Shown: in pieces, positions 9,599 to 18,324 of the stretch
Numbering within the stretch: the first letter of the stretch is position 1
How the letters are laid out: each line of letters starts with the position of its first letter
Source of the DNA: Pseudanabaena sp. lw0831
Lineage (GTDB): Bacteria; Cyanobacteriota; Cyanobacteriia; Pseudanabaenales; Pseudanabaenaceae
Reading direction: 5' to 3'
NCBI RefSeq assembly: GCF_016584665.1
Contig: NZ_BBJB01000078.1
Coordinates: 1 to 64,000 of the forward strand
Length of the DNA stretch: 64,000 nucleotides
Notes under the pieces: model-generated
The model's input: the letters and a program-made list of their open reading frames with translations, nothing else
Databases searched by the model: none
Told to the model about the DNA's origin: nothing
Position numbers and translations under genes: made by a program

Positions 9599-12596
9599 GT
9601 TAATTGTCGAAGGATTCACCAGTTTTCGCACTCGTCAAACGCTAGATTTTTCTAGCCTCGATTTATTTGCGATTACAGGCGCTACGGGGGCGGGGAAAAC
9701 TTCGCTATTGGATGCAATTACCTTTGCGCTTTATGACAAAGTGGCTCAAAAGCCCAATTCATCGAGAGAACTAGTTAGCCAAGGTTCAACCCAGTTAAAA
9801 GTAGAATTTCGGTTTGTGATGCGGCAGACTGAATATAGAGTGGTGCGAACATGGCGCAATCGAGGCAAAACTGACATAAAGAACTTTCTGCTAGATGAAT
9901 TAGTAGGAGAAGAATGGGAAAGATGTGCCACGCAAAAGGTGGAAGAAATCATTGGCATGGATTTCGAGACCTTTACCCGTGTAATCATTTTGCCGCAAGG
10001 GCAGTTTGATGAATTCCTCAAGGGTGAAGCTGGTAAACGTCGCGAGATTTTGCGGCAGTTGGCAGGATTTCAAATATTCGAGCAAATGAGGAAAGAAGCA
10101 AGCGATCGCACTAGTCGTTTTAAAGCTGAGCGTGAAGGTTTAGATAAAGTCCTTGAAGGGATGCAAGCGCCAACTATTGAAGAGGTGAATGCTCAACAAA
10201 CAGAATTAGAAAATCTTGAAGTTTCGATTCCTGAATTAGATGTCAAATCGAAAAATAGCCGCAAGCTATTAGAATCCGAAGAAAGATTGTTTACTCAACT
10301 CCAGCAATACAGACAGTTATCAGTAAAATTAGAGCAGCTTCAGCAAGATGCGCCAAAAGTCCAAGCTTTAGAAGTTCAATTCCGTAATGCTCAGTTAGCT
10401 AACTCGATTGTAGGAACTTGGACAATTTTGCAAACTACTCGCAAGCGCGTAGAAAATGCGATCGCAGATCTGACAACTGCCAATAAACAGTTAGAAATAG
10501 CTAAGGTTGATCTTGAAAAGCAACAACAAATTTTGGAGCAATCTCGCACCGACCAAATTGAAGCTCAAAGCCATATAGAATCCCAAGAGCGTAGTCTTGC
10601 TCTAGCAGAAGCTCTACATGCGCAACAGCAGCAATGCGAGTCAGAGCTAGAACGTGCTAATAAGAATGCTCTAGAGCGATCGCAGCAGCTTGAAAAAGCA
10701 ACAAAAGCAACAAAACAAGCTGAACTAGAATTGCAGAATTCAACTCAGCAATTACAAAAAATTGCAACAGCGATCGCTAATTCCCATAACGATCCTCATC
10801 GTCTCGAAAATCTACGCCTAGTTGCGGAACCGCTCGCTCAGCAGCAAATGTTGCAAGATGGGCTTGTGAAACTAACGCAAAAATCTACACAATTACATAC
10901 AGAAATCATTAACCTCACGCAGCAATTAGAGAAATCCAAACAGGCGATCGCTAAAGCAGAAAATGAATTTCAAACCGCAAATATCGCCCTGACTAAAGCC
11001 GAAGCCTCAAATTTGCAAGCCTTACAAAGTAGCCATGTCAATGCTTTGCGCGCTGAACTCCATGATGGTGACAACTGCCCCGTTTGTAATAATCTTTATG
11101 TTGTAGAGGGATTGCCAGAGATTCTTACAATTGAACTGATCGATACAGATGCTCTCAAGAAACAGCGAGATGTCAGCGAGAGACAGTTAGCAAAACTACG
11201 TGAAGTCAGGGCAAAACTTGAGGCGAATTTTGAGACATCGCAACTGCAATTGCAAACCCAAACCCAGGAAATTATGGAGTTAGAAACTGAGGTTGCAAAA
11301 TTTCAAAAACAGATCGATCTCATTCTCCAAACTGCATGGACAGCCGCAGATATTATTCGCGATCGCCAAGAATTAGAAAGACAAGAATTAGCCTATCAAA
11401 AACTGATTAACGAGCAAAAAGAAATTGCGATCGCTTCTCGCAATGCTGCAAGCAAGCTAAATATCAACCAAGAAAATCTACAATTAGCCCAAACAGAATT
11501 TCAAAAAGCCGCACAAGAGAAAGTACATCGTCAATCCCAACTACAAGAAATATCACAACGGCTGCAAGAAATTACCGCAGGCAAAAGTTATGAATCATTG
11601 CGCCAAAGTATCTTCCAAGCAAAATCTGAACTAAGCGATCGCCTCCAAGCTATAGAAAAATCCTATCAAAAAGCTCGTGAAAACTTTGTAAAACGAGAAG
11701 AGACTGCCACAAAAACTCAAGAAAATCATGATATCGCAATTGCTGAACGCACTCAACAAGAGACAAACTGGCACAATGAACTACAATCTATCAACTTTAC
11801 TGAATCAGAATTTCTGGCTGCTCAAACTACGCGATCGCAAATGGAGTCATGGCAAAAAGAAATCGAAACCTATCAACGCCAAGAACAGGACTTAACCACT
11901 CGTCGGCAAATGTTTGCGGAGGCGATCGCGGATCAACATACTGATGAAATTGCGATCGCAAATCTTCGCGTAGAATTACAACAAATAGAACGGGATCTCC
12001 AACTAGCTAGTGAAAAGCGGGCAGCGATCAAAGCATGGCTAGAACAAGCACAGCAAAGGCGGCAGGAATCACAAGATTTAGAAGAACGGAAAGTTGCTCT
12101 ACAGGCTCAAGAGCAGATTTACCATACCCTCTCCCAAGATCTGCAATCCAACAAATTCCAAGAATATATTCTCGATAGTCTCCAACAAGAACTCGCTAAC
12201 CGTGCTTCTGTTTTATTACAACAACTTTCTGAAGATCGTTATATTCTCCAAATTGAAAGTGGCGATTATTGGGTGTCTGACAATTGGAATGGTGGCGAAA
12301 AACGGCGTATTCGCACACTCTCAGGTGGTGAAACCTTTGCTGCTTCGCTCTCAATGGCATTGGCTTTATCAGAAAAATTATCAATGGGAATAGAGCTTGG
12401 CAGCCTCTTCTTAGATGAAGGTTTTGGCACGCTCGATAGCGAAACCCTCGAGTCTGTCACCCAAATCCTCGAATCCCTGCGCCAACAGGATCGTCTCATC
12501 GGTGTAATTACACATATTCAATCGTTAGCCGAGAGATTGCCCACACAAATCCATGTCCGTAAGTCTATCAATGGTTCAGAATTAGTGAGAATTTAG
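9585..12596 (+). CDS. sbcC: DNA repair ATPase SbcC (Rad50 family)
   Basis: ATPase subunit of SbcCD, about 1003 residues. The N-terminal Walker A is GATGAGKTS, long coiled coils flank a zinc-hook CPVC (in GDNCPVCNN) near the middle, and the C-terminal half has the ABC signature LSGGETFAASLSM and the Walker B region LFLDEGFGTLD. The ATG at 9585 overlaps the end of sbcD and gives the conserved start MRPIELIVEGFTSF; an ATG at 9552 is less likely. The 3' end overlaps the convergent nucleotidyltransferase gene by 4 bases. Confidence 0.94.
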   Translation: MRPIELIVEGFTSFRTRQTLDFSSLDLFAITGATGAGKTSLLDAITFALYDKVAQKPNSSRELVSQGSTQLKVEFRFVMRQTEYRVVRTWRNRGKTDIKNFLLDELVGEEWERCATQKVEEIIGMDFETFTRVIILPQGQFDEFLKGEAGKRREILRQLAGFQIFEQMRKEASDRTSRFKAEREGLDKVLEGMQAPTIEEVNAQQTELENLEVSIPELDVKSKNSRKLLESEERLFTQLQQYRQLSVKLEQLQQDAPKVQALEVQFRNAQLANSIVGTWTILQTTRKRVENAIADLTTANKQLEIAKVDLEKQQQILEQSRTDQIEAQSHIESQERSLALAEALHAQQQQCESELERANKNALERSQQLEKATKATKQAELELQNSTQQLQKIATAIANSHNDPHRLENLRLVAEPLAQQQMLQDGLVKLTQKSTQLHTEIINLTQQLEKSKQAIAKAENEFQTANIALTKAEASNLQALQSSHVNALRAELHDGDNCPVCNNLYVVEGLPEILTIELIDTDALKKQRDVSERQLAKLREVRAKLEANFETSQLQLQTQTQEIMELETEVAKFQKQIDLILQTAWTAADIIRDRQELERQELAYQKLINEQKEIAIASRNAASKLNINQENLQLAQTEFQKAAQEKVHRQSQLQEISQRLQEITAGKSYESLRQSIFQAKSELSDRLQAIEKSYQKARENFVKREETATKTQENHDIAIAERTQQETNWHNELQSINFTESEFLAAQTTRSQMESWQKEIETYQRQEQDLTTRRQMFAEAIADQHTDEIAIANLRVELQQIERDLQLASEKRAAIKAWLEQAQQRRQESQDLEERKVALQAQEQIYHTLSQDLQSNKFQEYILDSLQQELANRASVLLQQLSEDRYILQIESGDYWVSDNWNGGEKRRIRTLSGGETFAASLSMALALSEKLSMGIELGSLFLDEGFGTLDSETLESVTQILESLRQQDRLIGVITHIQSLAERLPTQIHVRKSINGSELVRI

Positions 12597-13816
12597 ATAA
12601 GCGCTTTTACAAACTCGATCGCTTCTTGTTTTGATGAAATCTTGCCTTCGACTTGAGCAATTTTCACATTCTCTAATAGTTCGCCAATTTTAGGACTAGG
12701 CGAAATCCCCAATTCTTTTCGCAAATCATCGCCAGTAATTAACGCTACAGGATAAGCGATCGCATCTTGGGGATTGAGCCAGCGCTCCAACCAAGGTGCG
12801 ATCGCTTCCAGTTCACAATCACTAGCCATAGCCAAAGCCGCGATCGCAGGGAAAAACTCTAACGTTGGTTGAAAAAATTTATATTGTTCTGTGCGTGAAG
12901 CTTGATCTAAAAGCTTGATGAATTGAGGCAGATAACGCAAAATCCCGACGAGCCAGCGTTGCTCAGCGCGGCTTAGTCCCAGAGATTCCAAGGCTGTCGT
13001 GCTATTGGTCAATGCAGCCAATTTGATAATCACCAGAGTATAGCGATCGCCTGATAATTGCTTACTAAAAAATGATTCTAGATTCGGGAATTTGGCTATT
13101 AAGCTCGAAATCACATTCTCAATTTTGGCAAATCGTTCTAGATTCAAATGTTGGCTTGGCAACCAATCCTCTAAAATGCGATCGCTGATGGCAGCCATCA
13201 TCCCTTGACTACCATTCCCGATTGATAGCAAATAGCCTAGTTCTGTCCGCACCCGTTCAGCAGCCATAGACTTTAATTTTGGCGCAAGTTTAATCAAAAC
13301 CTGCCGAGTTAAACTTTCAATCTCAAAGCCTAACTGAGCTGCCTGTCGATATCCCCGCAAAATTCGCAAAGGATCGTCGGCAAGGTTCTCAGGAGCAACC
13401 ATCCTGATTAGCTTAGCTTTTAAATCGCTAATTCCATCAAATGGATCTACAAACTGATTTTGCGCCTTTGGCGCAAAATCAGTTTTATTTAGTTCATGGC
13501 ATTCTAAAGCGATCGCATTCATACAAAAGTCGCGCCGCCCCAAATCGGCTTCTAAACTGTGCCCCATTTGCTGAGCAAAATCTGCCGTTCCATTTTTAAA
13601 GACAACTCGCGCAATTTGACGCTCTGCGTCTAAAATCACAAATCCTGCTTTATACTTACGGGCGATCGCATTAGCTATTTCAACTGCTTTCTCTGGCAAA
13701 ACAAAATCTAGATCAAGATATTTACCTTGACGATTTAGAATGCGATCTCGTACCCATCCACCCACCAAATAAGCAGGAGTTGGTAAATCATTAAAATCAA
13801 ATGGGAACTGTTGCAA
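12593..13816 (-). CDS. CCA tRNA nucleotidyltransferase / poly(A) polymerase family protein
   Basis: Class II nucleotidyltransferase that adds CCA, or only A in some cyanobacterial paralogues, to tRNA 3' ends. The motif VGGWVRDRIL and the metal-binding LDLDFVL are at residues 18-40, and the RNA-binding region DDPLRILRGYRQAAQLGF is near 160. Sequence alone does not separate CCA- from A-adding forms. A palindrome lies in frame within the coding region (13451-13485), encoding part of a stretch between TDFAPK and QNQFVDP. Confidence 0.88.
   Translation of the reverse strand: MQQFPFDFNDLPTPAYLVGGWVRDRILNRQGKYLDLDFVLPEKAVEIANAIARKYKAGFVILDAERQIARVVFKNGTADFAQQMGHSLEADLGRRDFCMNAIALECHELNKTDFAPKAQNQFVDPFDGISDLKAKLIRMVAPENLADDPLRILRGYRQAAQLGFEIESLTRQVLIKLAPKLKSMAAERVRTELGYLLSIGNGSQGMMAAISDRILEDWLPSQHLNLERFAKIENVISSLIAKFPNLESFFSKQLSGDRYTLVIIKLAALTNSTTALESLGLSRAEQRWLVGILRYLPQFIKLLDQASRTEQYKFFQPTLEFFPAIAALAMASDCELEAIAPWLERWLNPQDAIAYPVALITGDDLRKELGISPSPKIGELLENVKIAQVEGKISSKQEAIEFVKALI
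13451..13485. repeat. Palindrome inserted in frame within the nucleotidyltransferase gene
   Basis: 16-bp perfect arms around TTT (arm end TTTTGCGCC, apex CC-TTT-GG). It resembles the intergenic palindromes but is inside an open gene. It encodes about 12 residues at the junction before the conserved QFVDPFDG segment, a position that can tolerate an insertion. Confidence 0.8.
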
Positions 13817-13890
13817 AATCTATTTTTAGCCCACTTTGTTAAAGGTTTTGACTACTAAGAATATGTTATATGATTTTATATAAAATTTAC

Positions 13891-13923
13891 CCCACCCTAA
13901 CCCTCCCTTTGCAAAGGGGAGGG
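13891..13923. repeat. CCCTCC...GGAGGG interspersed repeat
   Basis: A C-rich stretch CCCTCCCTTTG followed by its near complement CAAAGGGGAGGG. The same kind of unit occurs at 43052-43074, and a related one is inside the methyltransferase gene near 17350-17388. It lies in the 307-base interval 13817-14123, in which I see no gene, only this repeat and the palindrome at 14034-14084. Confidence 0.6.
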
Positions 13924-14033
13924 AATAAGATTTCTAGTGTTTCCCCTAAGCAAGAATTATGGGTTAGCGATCGCTTAATCCATCCTACGTTTAATTGCAC
14001 CACCCCACTTACAGCAATTTTTGAGTTGAAATA

Positions 14034-14084
14034 CAATAAAATCATTGAAAGTGTTGCAAGACAGAGCTTTCAATGATTTTATTG
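14034..14084. repeat. Inverted repeat before the SDR gene
   Basis: 18-bp arms (14034-14051 and 14067-14084) are exact complements enclosing 15 bases. A short AGCGC-AAA-GCGCT hairpin follows at 14096-14108. Confidence 0.75.
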
Positions 14085-14123
14085 GTTCGGGGTTGAGCGC
14101 AAAGCGCTGTAGTACGGTTACAC

Positions 14124-14864
14124 TTGTTAAGTAGGGTTTTGGATTCAGCCTTGTCACTTAAAGATAAAAGCATTGCGATTACAGGCGCTTCAGGCACAAT
14201 GGGTCGAGCATTAGCATCTGAGTTTTCTAAGCAGGGGGCAAGGATCATTGCACTAACAACTTCGCCTAATCCTAATTTTCAAATTACGGACAGCGACAAT
14301 CAACACAATCAAGCAGTAGAAGTCTTGACTTGGCAACTCGGCAATGAAACTGAACTACGCGATCGCTTACAACAAGTCGATATTCTCATTCTTAATCATG
14401 GTGTAAATGTATTAGGAGCAAGAGATTCTATATCAATTTATAAATCCTACGAAGTCAATACTTTTTCTGTTTCCCGTTGGATCGATTTATTCTTAGAAAC
14501 TGTAACTGATTCTCAACCAATCACCACCAAAGAGATTTGGGTGAATACTTCCGAAGCCGAAGTCAATCCTGCCTTTAGTCCATTGTATGAACTCTCAAAA
14601 CGCGCGATCGGGGATTTGGTGACATTACGCCGCCTTGATGCACCTTGCAAAATTCGCAAATTAATTTTAGGTCCATTCAAAAGCGATCTCAACCCCTATG
14701 GTGTAATGTCAGCAAATTTTGTAGCTTGGGCGATCGTCGCTTTAGCTAAACTTGGTTTCCGCGATATTATTGTTACGATTAATCCGATTACATTTATTGC
14801 TTATCCGCTTAAAGAATTTTGGCGATCGCTATACTTTCGCGCATTTTCTCGTTCTCTCAAATAG
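14124..14864 (+). CDS. Short-chain dehydrogenase/reductase family protein
   Basis: Rossmann-type oxidoreductase. The cofactor motif TGASGTMG is near residue 20, an NHG segment follows, and a YxxxK pair occurs in LYELSK. It resembles the SDR half of cyanobacterial proteins in which an SDR is joined to a sterol-desaturase-like domain; here only the SDR part is present (246 residues from a TTG). The C-terminus has a hydrophobic segment. Substrate unknown. The exact start is uncertain because only TTG codons are available upstream of the motif. Confidence 0.7.
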   Translation: MLSRVLDSALSLKDKSIAITGASGTMGRALASEFSKQGARIIALTTSPNPNFQITDSDNQHNQAVEVLTWQLGNETELRDRLQQVDILILNHGVNVLGARDSISIYKSYEVNTFSVSRWIDLFLETVTDSQPITTKEIWVNTSEAEVNPAFSPLYELSKRAIGDLVTLRRLDAPCKIRKLILGPFKSDLNPYGVMSANFVAWAIVALAKLGFRDIIVTINPITFIAYPLKEFWRSLYFRAFSRSLK

Positions 14865-14879
14865 CTAGAACTCATGCAG

Positions 14880-14922
14880 TGGATAGATATAATGTGGGCA
14901 AAGCCCACACCATATCTATCCA
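14880..14922. repeat. Palindrome between the SDR and phosphatase genes
   Basis: Arms TGGATAGATAT...TGTGGGC and complement around AAA, with a two-base internal mismatch. The apex GGGC-AAA-GCCC has the family form. Confidence 0.8.
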
Positions 14923-14963
14923 AAATCCCAAAAAGTTACTTAAGTTTATTCTCTTTAGTTATT

Positions 14964-15812
14964 ATGAATCCTGCATTACAAACAGAAATTTGTCAGTTTA
15001 TTCGTGAAATCGGTCAAAAGGCAATTCATTTGAGAGAGTTGGGTTTTCAAGTGGATGAAAAAGGTTTTGATGATTATGTAACAAATGTCGATCGCGAACT
15101 TGATCACCTCTTAAGTCAAAGGTTTCAGGCGTGGTTTCCTAATGATGGAATAATTAGCGAAGAAAATACGCGATCGCTAGAACTCTGGCAACAAAAATCA
15201 GAAATTGCTCAAAAATTCTGGTTTATCGATCCCATTGATGGCACTGATGACTTTATTCATGGGCGGGAGTTCTACTCAGTTATGGTAGGTGTTTTAGAGT
15301 CATTTCAGCCAGTTCTTGGCTGGGTATATGCTCCCAAGAGCGATCGCTTATATTTCGGCGGAACTGCCATCAATGGCTTATTTATCGCTACTAATGGAAA
15401 TGTCCCTGAGGTTTTATATCCCCATGAACCAATTGGCACAAGTCGCGATCGCATAATTGTGAGCAAAAAAGATGATCTCGCCTATGGCGATGCGATTCGC
15501 ACTGCTGTTCCCAATGTCGAGTTTTATAGTCTCGGTAGTTTTGGCTTAAAGGTAATGGAAGTTGTCCAAGGTCGGGCAAGCGCTTATATCTATCTCAATC
15601 GTCGCGTTAAGCTTTGGGATACTGTTGGTCCCTTAGCGATCGCAAGAGCCGCAGGTTTAATTTGTTGCGATCTCGAAGGTCGCGAAATTGGATTTGGATA
15701 CGATGATATTAATCCTGAAAAGCTGACTCACAATCAATTAATCGTGATTGGCTGGTCAAAATTTATCGATGAATATCTTGTTGCGATCGCCAAAGAATTT
15801 CATGATATTTAA
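14964..15812 (+). CDS. Inositol monophosphatase family protein (3'(2'),5'-bisphosphate nucleotidase-like)
   Basis: Mg2+-dependent sugar or nucleotide phosphatase. Motif A appears as WFIDPIDGTDDFIHG, with an upstream EEN metal site, and motif B near WDTVGPLAIARAAG. The product is 282 residues from the ATG at 14964; an upstream ATG at 14874 adds a leader encoded by the preceding palindrome and is unlikely. The family includes CysQ-type nucleotidases; substrate specificity cannot be read from sequence. Confidence 0.85.
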   Translation: MNPALQTEICQFIREIGQKAIHLRELGFQVDEKGFDDYVTNVDRELDHLLSQRFQAWFPNDGIISEENTRSLELWQQKSEIAQKFWFIDPIDGTDDFIHGREFYSVMVGVLESFQPVLGWVYAPKSDRLYFGGTAINGLFIATNGNVPEVLYPHEPIGTSRDRIIVSKKDDLAYGDAIRTAVPNVEFYSLGSFGLKVMEVVQGRASAYIYLNRRVKLWDTVGPLAIARAAGLICCDLEGREIGFGYDDINPEKLTHNQLIVIGWSKFIDEYLVAIAKEFHDI

Positions 15813-15826
15813 GTTCTAAAAGTAGT

Positions 15827-17905
15827 TTATGAACTGCTTGTGTGGGATTTTATTTTTCTCTGAGCTTTCAGTAACTTAATTGTATTAGGATCGGCATCTT
15901 TACGCCAGATGACTCTATGTCCTTGAAGTTCGACATAATTCTGATCGAGAATCTGTTGCCAATCTTGCATATGACAAGTTTCTGTAATATTGTCTATTAG
16001 TGCCCAACTTTCCTCCTGTTGGGTGAGCTTAGCAAACTTCTCGTACTGCGGATAGCTAGGCATCAAGTAAGATTCTTTGCGATGTAAGATCGGCGGGTTG
16101 GTCGAGCTACGGCGATCGTGGTAGCGAACTTGCAGATCTCGCAAATCAATTTGCATTGATGTCTGTAACTTGGGGTGTGGATCTATATCAAAGTCTGGAT
16201 AAAATAGATAGGATATTTTGGGGTTATGCAAATGGAACTTGACTAAGGTTGCGCCATCCATTCTGCCAATTGTACGACTGACACATCCTTCATATAGTCT
16301 CAACATAATATCCAAATTATCAAGTGCCGAGACATGCACATAGAGCGCTTGACTATCTAATCTACCAATCTTACTGTTTTGGCAACAGGTTGCGATGAAT
16401 CCAGATTTTCCTAAATTAAATAACATCAAAGCAGAAGTAGTACTTGCCCCTTGGTATGACCCAAATAGAACTTTGATATCGGTTTGATATAGTGGCGAAA
16501 GCTGACTAAGTTTAAGCCTTTTGTCTGGATTATCAAAATTGCTGAGTGCAAGAAATACAAGAATATCTTGGCGGCGCTTATCGGAGATCGCATCCCATTC
16601 ATCTTGATTGGTAGCACTAACAATTAAGTTAAAGGCGCGGCGTACCGTTCCAAATTCCGTCAGTAACGGCTCGAAGTTTTGCAATTCATCTCCAGTTGGC
16701 AATCTGCCCCGCTCTGTGAAGAAATCCATCAAGGGAGTAAGTAATTTGCGATAGTCTTCAAATCGTTTGGAGACTAGTCGGATTCTGGGTGTTGTCGCTC
16801 TCGAACGAAAGCGTGATGCTCTGAAGCTTTGCGCTTGCATCTCGTCGCGAAATACAAAATAAATGCCGAGAGCGACAGGCACAGAATCTACGCCTAACAC
16901 TTGATCGATATAGAGTTTGAGTTCTTCTTGTTCGTAATACTTCTGGAAAGTGTTACGGCTACTCACCACACCGTCACTGTAGGCGATTTGTCCTTTGCCC
17001 ACATCACCGATTAAAACTTGTGCGGAGACAATCAAAACTTTCTGAGTTAATTCCCATGCTTTGATGAGGGCTTCTCTTCTTTCGATCTGCGATTCAATGA
17101 CGTTGAGAATATAGCCGAGGTTGACGATTTCGGCACTTGTGCGATCGCATTGTGGTCGATAGTATGGGTCCCAACCTGAGCTAGTGAATCCGCGATCGCT
17201 AATTCTTTTGATATCTTCGCCATGCCCACAGCCATAGTCAAAGAAGGTTGAGCTTTCTGTAAAGAGTCCCGCTTCTAGGGCAAGTCGAACAGGCTTGGAT
17301 AGATCGGGGCGATGAATGGCAGCTTTATGGCGATCAATTTTGATGTTGCCTTCACCCTCAGTCCCTTTCCCAGAGGGCGAGGGGAGCAAGATGACCTGAT
17401 GACCTTTAAGTTTGACATTGTATTCCTGTAAACGTTGCTCCCATCCTTTACGAGTGCCGATGGTGCGCGTCTCATGAAATAAGCCGATCGCTTCTTCTTG
17501 TTTGGTTAATTGGGCAAATAGTTGATAGTTGGGGTAATCTGGGTTTACAAAGGTTTCTTTGCGATGCAGGATTGGAGGATTAGGTGGGTTTTGATAGTCT
17601 CGCTGCTGAACTATTTGGGCTTTTAGGTCAACTTGAATACTGTGATGTAATGCAGGATGTGGATCTGTGTCAAAGTTTGGATAAAACAAATAAGAAATCT
17701 TGGGTTGTTCGTAATTAAATTTGATCAGAGTAAATTCACTTTCTTCTGGAAGTAGTAATCTGGCTTGGCTATCGCATTCTTGTAATTGTGGAGAGAGATA
17801 GGCGATCGCAGAGATATGCACATAAAGCGCAGTTGGCAACTTTTTGCCAATAGAACTCTGCTGACACATAGTAATGATTTGGCTATGGTTGCTCTCTGTA
17901 ATCAT
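15827..17905 (-). CDS. DNA phosphorothioation-associated putative methyltransferase with duplicated flanking domain
   Basis: Last gene of the dnd modification operon, matching the Dnd-associated methyltransferase family. The SAM-binding motif is FFDYGCGHGEDI (about residues 221-232), preceded by the family segment RHKAAIHRPDLSKPVRLALE. Residues 14-173 and 507-667 are two copies of one domain: both contain ALYVH, KISYLFYP, DPHP, PPILHRKE and an LT-QEE stretch. A GC-rich repeat encodes residues 174-187, at the junction of copy 1 and the methyltransferase. It overlaps dndE by 23 bases, or starts at the ATG at 17869. Function in phosphorothioation is not established for the family. Confidence 0.82.
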   Translation of the reverse strand: MITESNHSQIITMCQQSSIGKKLPTALYVHISAIAYLSPQLQECDSQARLLLPEESEFTLIKFNYEQPKISYLFYPNFDTDPHPALHHSIQVDLKAQIVQQRDYQNPPNPPILHRKETFVNPDYPNYQLFAQLTKQEEAIGLFHETRTIGTRKGWEQRLQEYNVKLKGHQVILLPSPSGKGTEGEGNIKIDRHKAAIHRPDLSKPVRLALEAGLFTESSTFFDYGCGHGEDIKRISDRGFTSSGWDPYYRPQCDRTSAEIVNLGYILNVIESQIERREALIKAWELTQKVLIVSAQVLIGDVGKGQIAYSDGVVSSRNTFQKYYEQEELKLYIDQVLGVDSVPVALGIYFVFRDEMQAQSFRASRFRSRATTPRIRLVSKRFEDYRKLLTPLMDFFTERGRLPTGDELQNFEPLLTEFGTVRRAFNLIVSATNQDEWDAISDKRRQDILVFLALSNFDNPDKRLKLSQLSPLYQTDIKVLFGSYQGASTTSALMLFNLGKSGFIATCCQNSKIGRLDSQALYVHVSALDNLDIMLRLYEGCVSRTIGRMDGATLVKFHLHNPKISYLFYPDFDIDPHPKLQTSMQIDLRDLQVRYHDRRSSTNPPILHRKESYLMPSYPQYEKFAKLTQQEESWALIDNITETCHMQDWQQILDQNYVELQGHRVIWRKDADPNTIKLLKAQRKIKSHTSSS
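17347..17388. repeat. Interspersed GC-rich repeat inside the methyltransferase gene
   Basis: The stretch containing CCCTCAGTCCCTTTCCCAGA and GGGCGAGGGG reads in frame as LPSPSGKGTEGEGN. This is the type of CCCTC/GAGGG repeat seen between genes in many cyanobacteria. Here it forms the linker between the first domain copy and the methyltransferase domain. Confidence 0.65.
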
Positions 17906-18287
17906 GGTTGTTAGCCAATAAAATTAGATCTTCTAACTTTTTGATATTACGATCACCTGCAAGATAGCCAATACCACGATGCAAGTGAAGGCGAAATTGG
18001 GTGGCTAGGGTTTCTTTGTCGGTGGCTAGTCCATCGTTATAACAGCGTTGTTTGAGGGCAACAATTAGAATATCTGACAGATTACCAGCAAAAACTTGCC
18101 AAGTCATCTCCACATTGCTATCTGTGACAATATTAATCATTGATGGAGGAGTTGGTTCAGCAAGAGATTTACATAACGCCCAACGACAGAGGATGTTCCA
18201 ATATTCAATACGAGTAGCACGTTTGAGTTTGAGTAGTTGCTCTCTGGCATTTTGAGAGAGGCGAATGCGATCAATAGGTGGTTCCAT
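17883..18287 (-). CDS. dndE: DNA sulfur modification protein DndE
   Basis: Small subunit of the Dnd phosphorothioation machinery, reported to bind nicked DNA. The 134-residue product has the family opening DRIRLSQNAREQLLKLKRAT and the central block GNLSDILIVALKQRCYNDG followed by FRLHLHRGIGYLAGD. It lies 37 bases downstream of dndD and overlaps the methyltransferase, so the four genes are probably one transcript. It shows no truncation. Confidence 0.93.
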   Translation of the reverse strand: MEPPIDRIRLSQNAREQLLKLKRATRIEYWNILCRWALCKSLAEPTPPSMINIVTDSNVEMTWQVFAGNLSDILIVALKQRCYNDGLATDKETLATQFRLHLHRGIGYLAGDRNIKKLEDLILLANNHDYREQP

Positions 18288-18324
18288 AGGATTAGATGAT
18301 TGGTAATTGGTAATTGGTGATTGG

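Noticed and set aside
13870-14076. 68-codon plus-strand frame before the SDR gene
   Set aside because: It is made of interspersed and inverted repeats (TLTLPLQRGG) and has no protein-like character; it is a repeat-derived frame.
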